DNA of 64,000 nt from Calothrix anomala FACHB-343. GTDB taxonomy: Bacteria; Cyanobacteriota; Cyanobacteriia; Cyanobacteriales; Nostocaceae. Numbering within the stretch: the stretch's first letter is position 1; every line of letters begins with the position of its first letter. The position numbers were made by a program, and so were the translations under genes. Below, piece by piece: positions 55,897 to 64,000 of this stretch. The notes beneath the pieces were generated by a model that saw only the letters and a list, made by a program, of their open reading frames with translations, ran no database searches and was not told the origin of the DNA. Location of the stretch: NCBI RefSeq assembly GCF_014696435.1, contig NZ_JACJQG010000051.1, forward strand, positions 1 to 64,000, read 5' to 3'.

Positions 55897-57216
55897 TTAG
55901 TTATTGACAATTTGACCGTAAAGGTCATACGTATCAGCACTTTGGATGTCTACTGGCACTATTGTTCCTAACTGCGCCTGACCAACCACATAAACCTGCC
56001 CGTCAATTTCTGGGGCAAATCTTGCAGAACGACCAATCAATTCTCCAGTTTCAGGATTTTCTTGCTCAATCAGGACATTGACAGTTTTGCCGACTTCCTG
56101 TTGATTCTTTCGCCAAGTAATTGGTTGTTGCAGTTCCATGAGGCGGCTGCGGCGCTCATCCATGACGACTTGAGGCAACTGATTTGGTAGCTTGTAGGCT
56201 GGGGTTTCCTCTTCTGGGGAAAAGGTGAACACGCCTACATGATCGAATTCGTGCCGTTGAACAAACTGTAGTAGATGTTCAAAATGCTCATCGGTTTCTC
56301 CAGGAAAACCAACAATAAATGTTGTTCTCAGCACCGCAGATGGTAGCGCTTGCTTAATGCGCTCAATAATTCCATCATTTACCCGCCCTTGCCAGGGACG
56401 GTTCATGGCGCGGAGAATTTCCGGGTGAGAATGCTGTAAGGGCAAATCTAAGTAGGGAAGGACATTTGGTACTTCTTGAATCGCGGCGATGACATCTGGT
56501 GTCAAGCCTGTGGGATAAGCATAGTGCATCCTGATCCAGGGTACATCTACTTCTCCCAAAGCGCGGAGTAATTCGGCTAACTTTGGCTTGCCATAAATAT
56601 CCAAACCATAATTAGTAGTGATTTGGGAAATTAAAATGATTTCTTGTACCCCTTGGCTAGCTAACTGCTTGGCTTCAGTGACAATCGATTCAATGGTACG
56701 CGATCGCTGGTTTCCCCGCAGATGGGGAATAATACAAAACGCACAACGATAATCACAGCCTTCGGCCACCCGCAGATAAGCTACGCCTTCGGTTGTAGTG
56801 CGATAGCGCGGTGTAGTTTCATCGGCAATATAGGTTGGTTCTATACTAACCTGCTTGACCCGTTCTCCTTGTTCTACCCGCTCAATTACATTTACAATAT
56901 TGTGATAATCGCCTGTACCTACTACGGCTACTGCTTCTGGCAACTCTGCCAATAATTGTTCTTGGAAGTGCTGCGCCATACAGCCAGCAATTACGATTTT
57001 TTTATTCGCCTCTGCTAACTCTACCAAAGTTTTAACAGATTCTTCTCTTGCTGCTTCAATAAAACTACAAGTATTGACAATAACGTAATCTGCTAACTCT
57101 TCATTACTATCTACGCCATAGCCTGCGTTGACAAGCAGTCCTAGCATATGTTCTGTATCAATTCGATTTTTCTCGCAGCCCAGGTGAGAAATTGCAATCG
57201 TTGGCTTGTCACCCAT
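55897..57216 (-). CDS. rimO: ribosomal protein uS12 methylthiotransferase
   Basis: Radical-SAM enzyme that methylthiolates an aspartate in ribosomal protein S12. 439 residues: N-terminal UPF0004 domain with cluster cysteines C14 ([12 protein letters not shown]), C50 ([10 protein letters not shown]) and C79 (IAGCMAQ); radical-SAM motif C154-x3-C158-x2-C161 in [16 protein letters not shown]-terminal TRAM domain (about 370-435). The EKNRIDTE sequence favours RimO over MiaB. Single gene. Confidence 0.94.
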   Translation of the reverse strand: MGDKPTIAISHLGCEKNRIDTEHMLGLLVNAGYGVDSNEELADYVIVNTCSFIEAAREESVKTLVELAEANKKIVIAGCMAQHFQEQLLAELPEAVAVVGTGDYHNIVNVIERVEQGERVKQVSIEPTYIADETTPRYRTTTEGVAYLRVAEGCDYRCAFCIIPHLRGNQRSRTIESIVTEAKQLASQGVQEIILISQITTNYGLDIYGKPKLAELLRALGEVDVPWIRMHYAYPTGLTPDVIAAIQEVPNVLPYLDLPLQHSHPEILRAMNRPWQGRVNDGIIERIKQALPSAVLRTTFIVGFPGETDEHFEHLLQFVQRHEFDHVGVFTFSPEEETPAYKLPNQLPQVVMDERRSRLMELQQPITWRKNQQEVGKTVNVLIEQENPETGELIGRSARFAPEIDGQVYVVGQAQLGTIVPVDIQSADTYDLYGQIVNN

Positions 57217-58093
57217 ATTTTGCCAAAATTTTCAGTTTTTTTCTTTTCATCTAAATCCAAACAGTGTTGAGGTCTGTTTTTATTTGCACCCAACATGTGG
57301 ACAGTATTCAAGTGGAAGGGTAGCATTACCCATCGCTGTCCGCAAACCTATGACCCAAATCAACTTTCAGGTCATGTTATGATGCTTTTATTAATCAGTT
57401 TTCCCAGGGTAAGATAAAGTGTCTTGGGGTACATTTGACACTTGTTGATGTTTTTTAACAATTCGCCTATTGGTATTTTACATTACCGCAGCGTATGCGT
57501 TGTTAATTTACCCATCGGGAAGCCGCCCAAAGGGCTGGTTGTGAGAAGTCGCTACCCTCAGGGAAATCGCGCTCGCGCCTACGCCTCAACAAGCGGTAAT
57601 GCTACCCGTACAGATTGGGCTTTACCTACGAACATGCGCAGGAAATAAACCTCAGACTGTAGGAAGCTGCCTCGCGTCTTGTGAGTTGCAAACTCCTCTT
57701 TGTAGTCAGGTTTTATCTTAACATATCTTATGGAAGGTTTTACCGCAATTTCCGTCCTGGGATAGAGGCGGTAAAACCTACCACATAAAACACCATTTAA
57801 TGCTAAGGAAGGGAGGAGTTAGGGACTAGAAAGGACTAGGAATAGTGGCTTACTACATTAATAATGATAGATAAATTAGTTCTTAACCAGGACTTCAGTC
57901 GGTGGATTGTGAAGCACAAATCTTGCTGAGTACAAAACCAGCAAAATTTCTGTGGTTCAATACTAGGAACTAGAGACTGAAAGTGGTTAGGAAAGTGAAA
58001 ATGAGGAAATCAGAATTTCCCTAGCCCCTAGTCCCTAACACCTAGCCCCTAGTCTTAGCGCCTCTAATCCCTCACCCCTCCTAAAAAATTGAC
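57217..58093. other. 877-bp gene-free spacer with inverted repeats
   Basis: No supported gene. GGGTAGCATTACC (57318-57330) and GGTAATGCTACCC (57595-57607) are exact inverted copies bounding 290 bp, with repeat text between them that translates as PKGLVVRSRYPQGNRA, a known-looking dispersed repeat and not protein. GGTTTTACCGC (57736-57746) and GCGGTAAAACC (57769-57779) form a strong hairpin. CCTAGCCCCTA-type heptamers occupy about 58018-58075 before btpA. Confidence 0.6.
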
Positions 58094-58942
58094 GTGGACT
58101 TATATCAGCTATTTAAAACTCGAACACCGATTATTGGCGTAGTTCACCTACTACCACTGCCCACCTCACCCCGTTGGGGAGGTAGCCTAAAAACAGTGAT
58201 CGATCGCGCCGAACAAGAAGCAACCGCCCTAGCCAGTGGTGGAGTTGACGGTATTATTGTCGAAAATTTTTTTGATGCGCCGTTTACTAAAAATCAGGTC
58301 GATCCAGCAGTTGTGAGTGCCATGACTGTAGTGGTGCAGCGAATCCAAAATTTAGTGACCTTGCCTATTGGCTTAAATGTATTGCGAAACGACGCGAAAA
58401 GTGCATTAGCGATCGCCAGTTGCGTGCGGGCGCAATTTATTCGCGTTAACGTCCTCACTGGAGTCATGGCTACAGATCAAGGATTAATTGAAGGCGAAGC
58501 CCATCAATTACTCCGCTATCGGCGAGAACTGGGCAGTGATGTTAAAATTTTAGCCGATGTATTGGTTAAACACGCCCGCCCTTTAAGTTCCCCGAATCTC
58601 ACAGTTGCTGTCAAAGACACAATTGAAAGAGGTTTGGCAGATGCAGTGATTTTGTCAGGCTGGGCTACTGGTAGTCCACCGAATATAGAAGATTTGGAAC
58701 TGGCCTGTGGTGCAGCAAATGGCACACCTGTATTTATTGGCAGTGGAGCCAATTGGGAAAACATAGGTACACTGATGCAAGCAGCAGATGGTGTAATTGT
58801 TTCTAGTTCCCTCAAACGTCACGGTCAAATTGAACAACCAATTGACCCCATTCGCGTCAGTCAATTTGTTGAAGCCGCCCATCGGAGTTGGAACTCTAAG
58901 GGCGAAACTAAATCAATTTCCTCTGTAACTATACGTTCTTAG
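58094..58942 (+). CDS. btpA: BtpA/SgcQ-family protein
   Basis: A 282-residue TIM-barrel-type protein. Motifs: PIIGVVHLLPLPTSPRWGG at the N-terminus, ASGGVDGIIVENFFDAPF near residue 50, LPIGLNVLRNDAKSALAIA, and DAVILSGWATGSPPNIEDLE near 190. In Synechocystis BtpA is a thylakoid-associated factor needed for stability of photosystem I reaction-centre proteins. It starts at GTG (58094), fitting the usual DLYQLFKT start. The neighbouring VKOR-thioredoxin protein also acts in thylakoid protein biogenesis in cyanobacteria. Confidence 0.92.
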   Translation: MDLYQLFKTRTPIIGVVHLLPLPTSPRWGGSLKTVIDRAEQEATALASGGVDGIIVENFFDAPFTKNQVDPAVVSAMTVVVQRIQNLVTLPIGLNVLRNDAKSALAIASCVRAQFIRVNVLTGVMATDQGLIEGEAHQLLRYRRELGSDVKILADVLVKHARPLSSPNLTVAVKDTIERGLADAVILSGWATGSPPNIEDLELACGAANGTPVFIGSGANWENIGTLMQAADGVIVSSSLKRHGQIEQPIDPIRVSQFVEAAHRSWNSKGETKSISSVTIRS

Positions 58943-58949
58943 GGAGTGG

Positions 58950-59105
58950 GGATTAGGAACTAGGGGCTAGGGACTAGGGACTAGGGACTAGGGGCGCTTA
59001 GGCTAGGGAAAAAGGATCGGGCAAAACAAATGCTCCATGCCCAATGCCCAATGCCCAATGCCCAATGCCCCATGCCCAATGCTCAATTCCCCATTCCCAA
59101 TTCCT
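58950..59105. repeat. STRRs: GGGACTA and GCCCAAT heptamers
   Basis: GGGACTA/GGGGCTA heptamers (about 58950-58992) and CCCAATG heptamers (about 59036-59100) fill the btpA-VKOR gap. The latter gives a false N-terminal extension to the next frame, as it does before chlG. Confidence 0.9.
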
Positions 59106-59122
59106 CATTCCCAAGAAAACTT

Positions 59123-60112
59123 ATGATTCGTCGCCGTTCTACTCCTTGGATTCATAAATGGTCGCGACAATTGATTGCCGCGATCGCGGGACTTGGTGCC
59201 CTAACAACAGGTTATTTGACTATCGAGAAATTAACAGGAAATACTGTTACTTGTCCGGCACAACAAGCTGGTTTTAAAGGCTGTGGTGATGTGCTTTCCA
59301 GCCCTTGGGCGACTGTTTTAGGTCAGCCATTAGCTTTGTTTGGGCTATTGGCTTATCTAAGTATGCTGATATTTGCTTTGGCTCCTTTAGTCTTGAAGTC
59401 TGGAGATAATAACCGCAAACAAATAGAAAACTGGACTTGGTGGTTGCTGTTAGTGGGTGCGATCGCTATGTCCATCTTCAGTGGCTACTTAATGTATGTA
59501 CTCGCAACGCAAATCAAAGCCATTTGTCCTTACTGTATCGGCTCGGCTATTTTCTCTCTGAGCATGTTAGTACTGACTATTCTTGGTCGGACTTGGGAGG
59601 ATGTCGGGCAAATCTTTTTTACCGCTTTGATTGTCGGGATGGTAACACTAATTGGCACTTTGGGCATTTATTCAGGTATCAATACCTCAGGCGATACAGT
59701 TACTTCTACTCCTGGTAAACCAGTCCAAATCAGCTTTACTCCCAAAGTCAATCCTAATCCCGAATTTGGTTGGGAAATTACAACTACTTCTGGTGAAGCA
59801 GAAATCGCCCTAGCCAACCATCTGGCGAAAATTGGTGCTAAAGAATATGTCGCCTATTGGTGTCCGCATTGCCACGAACAAAAGCTACTCTTTGGTAAAG
59901 AAGCTTACAAGATTATTGATGAGAAAGACGTAAAAGTAGAGTGCGCTCCCGATGGATTAAAAGGGCAACCAGATAAGTGTAAAGCTGCCAATATACAAGG
60001 CTTTCCTACCTGGATAATTAATGGCAAACCCTATAGCGGAGTGCAAAATTTAGATGAGTTAGCCAAGGTTTCTAATTATACAGGCGCTCGCAACTTCAAA
60101 TATTTCAAGTAA
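59123..60112 (+). CDS. VKOR-thioredoxin fusion, disulfide-forming
   Basis: A 329-residue membrane enzyme. Residues 1 to about 195 are the four/five-helix VKOR domain with loop cysteines C44 and C54 and the active-site CPYC (C135, C138). A linker leads to a C-terminal thioredoxin-like domain with WCPHC (C247, C250) facing the lumen side. It oxidises cysteines with electrons going to quinone, as in other cyanobacteria, where it supports photosystem assembly. The ATG at 59123 is chosen since the 93 bases before it are heptamer repeat. Confidence 0.93.
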   Translation: MIRRRSTPWIHKWSRQLIAAIAGLGALTTGYLTIEKLTGNTVTCPAQQAGFKGCGDVLSSPWATVLGQPLALFGLLAYLSMLIFALAPLVLKSGDNNRKQIENWTWWLLLVGAIAMSIFSGYLMYVLATQIKAICPYCIGSAIFSLSMLVLTILGRTWEDVGQIFFTALIVGMVTLIGTLGIYSGINTSGDTVTSTPGKPVQISFTPKVNPNPEFGWEITTTSGEAEIALANHLAKIGAKEYVAYWCPHCHEQKLLFGKEAYKIIDEKDVKVECAPDGLKGQPDKCKAANIQGFPTWIINGKPYSGVQNLDELAKVSNYTGARNFKYFK

Positions 60113-60968
60113 TAGTTTTAACCAGTTGAGTTATCGCAACTTTGGCTGATACATGATCCTCAATAGTCAATCGGTAGTAGTAAATTTGCTGTCGGTTGAC
60201 TTATTTTTTTGCGCTCTAGCGTATTGCAATTCAAGATAACTAGTCATTAGTCATTTGTTAGAGACGCGATTAATCGCGTCTGTACAATTGTCATATGGAC
60301 AATCGCTGTAGGGACGGGTTTATGCGAGATCGTTATGGAGATTTGAGGATATTTGTAAACTCGCTCGTGCAGTTGTCATTTGTGAGGGTTTTCAGCGTAT
60401 TTAAGTTTCTGAAGATATTTTGCTGCAATTACCGACTTACTTTGCTATCAACAGACTCAACAATAAATATTAGAGGCAGCAGCTTTAGTATTTTAAGTCA
60501 CAAATAATATAGAGGTATCAGATATTATCTTGTATATTATTTATTAGTTAAGAATTTTTGTTCATCTTTATTTTTTATAGTTTTAATACTTAAATAATTT
60601 CCAGATTTAAACATTGATTGGTGACTATTTTTTAAGTAGATTCACTAGTGCAAGTTGATGTGAATGTATTTTTTTAAACTTTTTTGCTAAAAAATGCCAA
60701 CATTTAACTACAATCTTAGGCTTTTAAAATTACCCATATATATATTACTGTTCTTAGCAAACACTATTTATACTGAATTTGTGATATGAGACGGCTAAGT
60801 TACAACTACCATCCCCTCAGATAATGAGTACCCAAGATTAATCTTGAGGAATGCAAAGCATCTGAAGAAACTTCTAGGAACTTCATGTAGCTGACATTGA
60901 GCTATCTTCGCTACGTAGTTAATAGAGATCCGCCAACAACAAATATTTCTCCCCAGCAGGTAATGGGA
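60113..60968. other. 856-bp gene-free spacer
   Basis: No gene supported. It contains GACGCGATTAATCGCGTC (60263-60280), a palindrome related to 51078-51101, then long AT-rich DNA likely to hold the promoter of the cyclase gene. A 70-residue frame at 60295-60507 lacks family resemblance. Confidence 0.55.
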
Positions 60969-63170
60969 ATGAGTAAGCAGCTAGACAAGCGTCTTGTAAA
61001 GTTCATATCTGGACTGAAAAAATCGCTTCGTCGAGGAAATAGGGAATTAATTACCGCCTCCTGCGTTGCAGTCTGCATCTTGCTTGTACGCTCTATTGGA
61101 TTATTTCAATCTTTAGAATTGTCAGCTTTAGATCAATTGTTTCGCTTACGTCCAGAAGATCCGCTAGATGAGCGGATTACGATTGTCGCGATTGATGAAG
61201 CTTCTTTACGCTCTGTTGGGACTTGGCCAATCCCAGATAATGTAATTGCCCAGTTGTTACAAAAATTAAAAGCTTCTAACCCCCGTGCTATTGGTTTAGA
61301 TATATACCGTGATTTACCAGTAGAACCTGGTTATGAAAATTTGGTGAAAGCTTATAAGTCGATACCAAATTTAATTGGTATTGAACAACTAGCAAATAAC
61401 AAAAATGCTGGTGTTTTACCGCCATCGGTGCTGAATCAACTCGATCGCGTCGGCTTTAATAATGTTATATATGACATTGATGGCAAAATACGTCGTAGTT
61501 TGTTGTATTGGCATATCCATAATCAAGCACATGAAAGTTTTGCGTTGAAATTGGCTTTATTATATTTAAAGTCCTATGGCATTAGTCCGCAAACTGCAAT
61601 GAATAACTCTGAGTATTTGCAGTTAGGTAAGGCAGTATTTACAAGATTTCAGGCTAATGATGGTGGCTATGTAGGTGCTGATGATAAAGGCTACCAAATT
61701 TTGTCTAACTTTCCTAAATTTAGCTGTCCTAATCCATCAAAAAAATCTTGTAGTTTCCGCCAAGTATCAATGCGGGATGTGCTAGAGAATAAAATATCCA
61801 AAAACTTGTTTAGCGATCGCATTGTGCTGATTGGTTCTACTGCGCCTAGTCTCCAAGATTTTGTCTTTGTACCGCAATCCAGCGACTTTATGGGTGCAGT
61901 TAAACCAATCGCCGGTATTGAACTGCAAGCCCATTTTATCAATGATTTAATTGCGGCTGCTGTGGATGGACGATCCTTACTAAAAGTTTGGCCTAAGCTA
62001 TGGGAATTTTTGTGGATTTTTGCATGGTCTTATCTAGGATCTGTGACAGCATGGCGCATCCGACATTCCAGCAGAAGCTTAATTAGTATTGTAGTTTGTT
62101 GCTTATTATTAATGCTATCGGTCTATTGTGCTTTTTTGCTTGGTTGGTGGATACCATTTGTGCCTGCACTGCTGAGTTTTGGGACTTCAGCTATGTGGAT
62201 TATCCGTTATTTTGCTTACATGCAAGAAGAGTTAAAACGCTCGAAGGAGTTTTTACAGCAAGTTATTAACACAATTCCCGATCCGGTTTTTGTCAAAAAT
62301 GAACAACATCAGTGGATTGTTTTAAATGAAGCTTATTGTCGATTGATTGGTTATCCAAATCAATTATTAACTGAAAAGTCTGACTATGACTTTTTTCCCA
62401 AGCATGAAGCGGATGTATTTCGTCACCAAGATGAAATGGTTTTCCAGTCGCATCAACCGCAAGAAAGTGAAGAAGCGTTTACTGATGCTTATGGTAAAAC
62501 TCATCTGATTGCTACTAAGCGATCGTTTCATAAAGATGCGGCTGGAAATTATTTTTTAGTTGGGGTAATTCGCGATATCACTAAGCGTAAATTGCGAGAA
62601 GAAGAACTCCAGCGTACTGCGGATGAGTTATCTAGATCTAATAGTGAATTAAAACGTAAAGAAGACCATCTGCGTTATTTGGCATATCACGATCCCTTAA
62701 CTGGTCTTTCTAATCGTAAATTTTTCTTAGAACAACTTCATGAATCTTTAGATTGGGCAGAAAATAATAATTTGTTATTAGGGTTATTGTTTATCGATCT
62801 CGATGGCTTTAAACAAGTTAATGATACTCTAGGGCATGAAATTGGCGATCGCTTGTTAGTCACAGTCGGACAAAGACTCAGCAATTGCTTGCGGGGTAGT
62901 GATACTGTCTCGCGCTTGGGTGGCGATGAATTTACGGTAATTGTCAGAGCAATTCCTAATATCCAAGTAGCTGCAAAAGTTGCAGAAAAAATTCTCGGGA
63001 CGATTACAGAACCAATTGTGCTGGATGAGTATACTACCAGAGTTTCCGCTAGTATTGGCATCAGTATCTATCCGCTTAACAGCCAGGACAGTGAAAACTT
63101 GATTAAACAGGCTGATACTGCTATGTACCGAGCTAAGAATCTTGGTAAAAACCGCTATGAGTTTGCGTAA
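60969..63170 (+). CDS. CHASE2-PAS-GGDEF diguanylate cyclase
   Basis: A 733-residue membrane sensor that likely makes cyclic di-GMP. One N-terminal helix (about 30-45) precedes an extracytoplasmic CHASE2 domain (about 50-340: ELSALDQLFRLRPEDP, ITIVAIDEASLRSVG, RIVLIGSTAPSLQDF), then three helices (about 345-425), a PAS domain (about 430-545: VINTIPDPVFVKNEQHQW) and a GGDEF domain (about 570-733). The catalytic GGDEF motif is intact and RGSD five residues before it is an inhibitory I-site. The ATG at 60969 has AGG 8 bases upstream; the frame is open to 60897. The signal sensed is unknown. Confidence 0.9.
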   Translation: MSKQLDKRLVKFISGLKKSLRRGNRELITASCVAVCILLVRSIGLFQSLELSALDQLFRLRPEDPLDERITIVAIDEASLRSVGTWPIPDNVIAQLLQKLKASNPRAIGLDIYRDLPVEPGYENLVKAYKSIPNLIGIEQLANNKNAGVLPPSVLNQLDRVGFNNVIYDIDGKIRRSLLYWHIHNQAHESFALKLALLYLKSYGISPQTAMNNSEYLQLGKAVFTRFQANDGGYVGADDKGYQILSNFPKFSCPNPSKKSCSFRQVSMRDVLENKISKNLFSDRIVLIGSTAPSLQDFVFVPQSSDFMGAVKPIAGIELQAHFINDLIAAAVDGRSLLKVWPKLWEFLWIFAWSYLGSVTAWRIRHSSRSLISIVVCCLLLMLSVYCAFLLGWWIPFVPALLSFGTSAMWIIRYFAYMQEELKRSKEFLQQVINTIPDPVFVKNEQHQWIVLNEAYCRLIGYPNQLLTEKSDYDFFPKHEADVFRHQDEMVFQSHQPQESEEAFTDAYGKTHLIATKRSFHKDAAGNYFLVGVIRDITKRKLREEELQRTADELSRSNSELKRKEDHLRYLAYHDPLTGLSNRKFFLEQLHESLDWAENNNLLLGLLFIDLDGFKQVNDTLGHEIGDRLLVTVGQRLSNCLRGSDTVSRLGGDEFTVIVRAIPNIQVAAKVAEKILGTITEPIVLDEYTTRVSASIGISIYPLNSQDSENLIKQADTAMYRAKNLGKNRYEFA

Positions 63171-63817
63171 TTTTTCCAATAGAGCGGTGAAATTATTAGT
63201 CATTTGTCATTTGTCATTTGTCATTGGTAAGGGTTTTGGGCGTTTAACATGAGATAAACCTCTTTAAACCGAACTGGCGTTAATTAAAAAATAATTTTAC
63301 CTGTTGAAAAACTAGCCTGATGGTTTTTTAAGTATAAATACTGAAAATATAATTTTAATTGATAATATTTTTACTAATAATTTTCAGTTAAGAATGAGTT
63401 GAAGATGGCAACACAGGTAGTTTGAAGTAGAGATTTAGCCATCTTAACTATTGAAAAATTTCTGAATATGAAAGACTTTTTGCTGATTGGAGATGATTTT
63501 CCTCACTTTGTTATTCATCTCAAATAGGTTTTAGGTATAAATATTAAGATTGTATTAATTTTAGCTAACTTAGTAAAAACTTGTGTTGAGGCAATAGTGC
63601 AAAATCTCTAACTTTAGACCGATGTTATAAACAGAACCAAAATAGTATTTCTATAAATCGAATCGATTTAATTAAGGACAACCAAACATCGATTAACCAG
63701 ATGATAATAAGCGTTTTTTATCAGTAAAATTCATTACTGGGAATAAAAAATTAACTAAATTTTAATATTTTTCTGAGACAATAAGTATATCTACCGTTTA
63801 GAGAATAGAGAACAACC
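63171..63817. other. 647-bp AT-rich spacer
   Basis: No gene seen. TCATTTG heptamers (63198-63225) follow the cyclase gene, then very AT-rich DNA. The promoter of the partial last gene must lie here; none is certain. Confidence 0.5.
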
Positions 63818-64000
63818 ATGAAAAGCGAAACGGCGAATTTACCTAGATCGGTGACTAATAATTTAAGAATTACTAGTCTTGCCATATTATTTATTGGTGT
63901 TTACTTAATAATTCCTAAGACTGCTACTACTACAGCCGCTTTGAGCGAGATGAGTATGAATCAGTTTAGTCATAGTAGTGAAAATATAACTGAAAATATA
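63818..64000 (+). CDS. unidentified protein, N-terminal part (runs off the edge)
   Basis: An ATG at 63818 opens 61 codons to the window edge without a stop. The start MKSETANLPRSVTNNLRITS leads to a hydrophobic segment LAILFIGVYLIIP, then KTATTTAALSEMS and a polar Ser/Asn-rich stretch. This looks like a signal peptide or membrane anchor of an exported protein. Too little is present for identification. Confidence 0.5.
   Translation, partial: MKSETANLPRSVTNNLRITSLAILFIGVYLIIPKTATTTAALSEMSMNQFSHSSENITENI

Noticed and set aside
57442-57648. 68-residue frame with PKGLVVRSRYPQGNRA
   Set aside because: The sequence is a dispersed DNA repeat between inverted GGGTAGCATTACC copies and lacks a protein family.
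60295-60507. 70-residue frame upstream of the cyclase gene
   Set aside because: No ribosome site, no recognisable domain and composition like the surrounding AT-rich spacer.

Overview
The window is chromosomal DNA from a cyanobacterium, most likely a filamentous heterocystous one (Nostocales). It carries chlorophyll synthase (ChlG), CrtR carotene hydroxylase, a BtpA homologue, a PetP/DUF2862 protein, a PucC-family carrier, an SLH-type iron uptake porin and a PaO-like Rieske oxygenase. The HIP1 octamer GCGATCGC is scattered through most of it, and heptanucleotide tandem repeats (STRRs) fill many gaps, as in Nostoc and relatives. The 16S 5' end at the left edge has the cyanobacterial form.

Layout. 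1-4.8 kb: 16S rRNA start (minus strand) with a near-consensus promoter, then glyQ, a DUF4079 membrane protein, comEC and tRNA-Ser(CGA). 4.85-5.63 kb: an intact IS1-family element with terminal repeats, an 8-bp target duplication and a -1 frameshift transposase. 5.8-7.05 kb: a tight pair of nuclease-fold genes (PD-(D/E)XK-like and Uma2). 7.2-9 kb: ilvD, followed by a 1.4-kb gene-free block with a 63-bp tandem repeat and a nested palindromic, MITE-like element. 10.4-18 kb: a secreted RTX/beta-propeller protein, a PaO-like oxygenase, an orphan TPR protein framed by STRRs, an aldo/keto reductase and a VanZ-like protein. 18-25.4 kb: a porin, a ribose-type sugar ABC operon (binding protein, ATPase, permease) and its divergent LacI-type regulator with two mirrored operator-like sites. 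25.5-31.7 kb: a PstS-like protein, a Ser/Thr kinase, a tiny membrane protein, crtR and pyruvate kinase. 31.9-44.1 kb: a long minus-strand run with a PIN-type toxin/antitoxin-like pair and a surface-glycan cluster (Wzm/Wzt ABC exporter, a 1080-residue methyltransferase-GT2-GT4 protein, sugar-nucleotide genes and three more glycosyltransferases). 44.3-64 kb: a second Uma2 protein, petP-like, a Get3d-like ATPase, chlG, a possible Yfr2-like small RNA, a zinc-type dehydrogenase, an inositol-phosphatase family enzyme, a PucC-family carrier, an aldo/keto reductase, a DEAD-box helicase, rimO, btpA, a VKOR-thioredoxin fusion, a CHASE2-PAS-GGDEF cyclase and the start of an unidentified gene.

How it works together. 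Most genes are single housekeeping or photosynthesis units separated by repeat-rich spacers. The clearest multigene systems are the sugar ABC operon with its regulator and the glycan export cluster. In the glycan cluster, activated deoxysugars probably feed the glycosyltransferases, a methyltransferase domain may cap the chain, and Wzm/Wzt exports it. This cluster is AT-rich and contains no GCGATCGC over about 10.3 kb, which suggests acquisition from outside. Another notable sequence observation lies in the TPR gene: at two of five equivalent linkers the HIP1 octamer is split by an 18-bp in-frame insert. All gene calls rest on reading the sequence; no database search was run.
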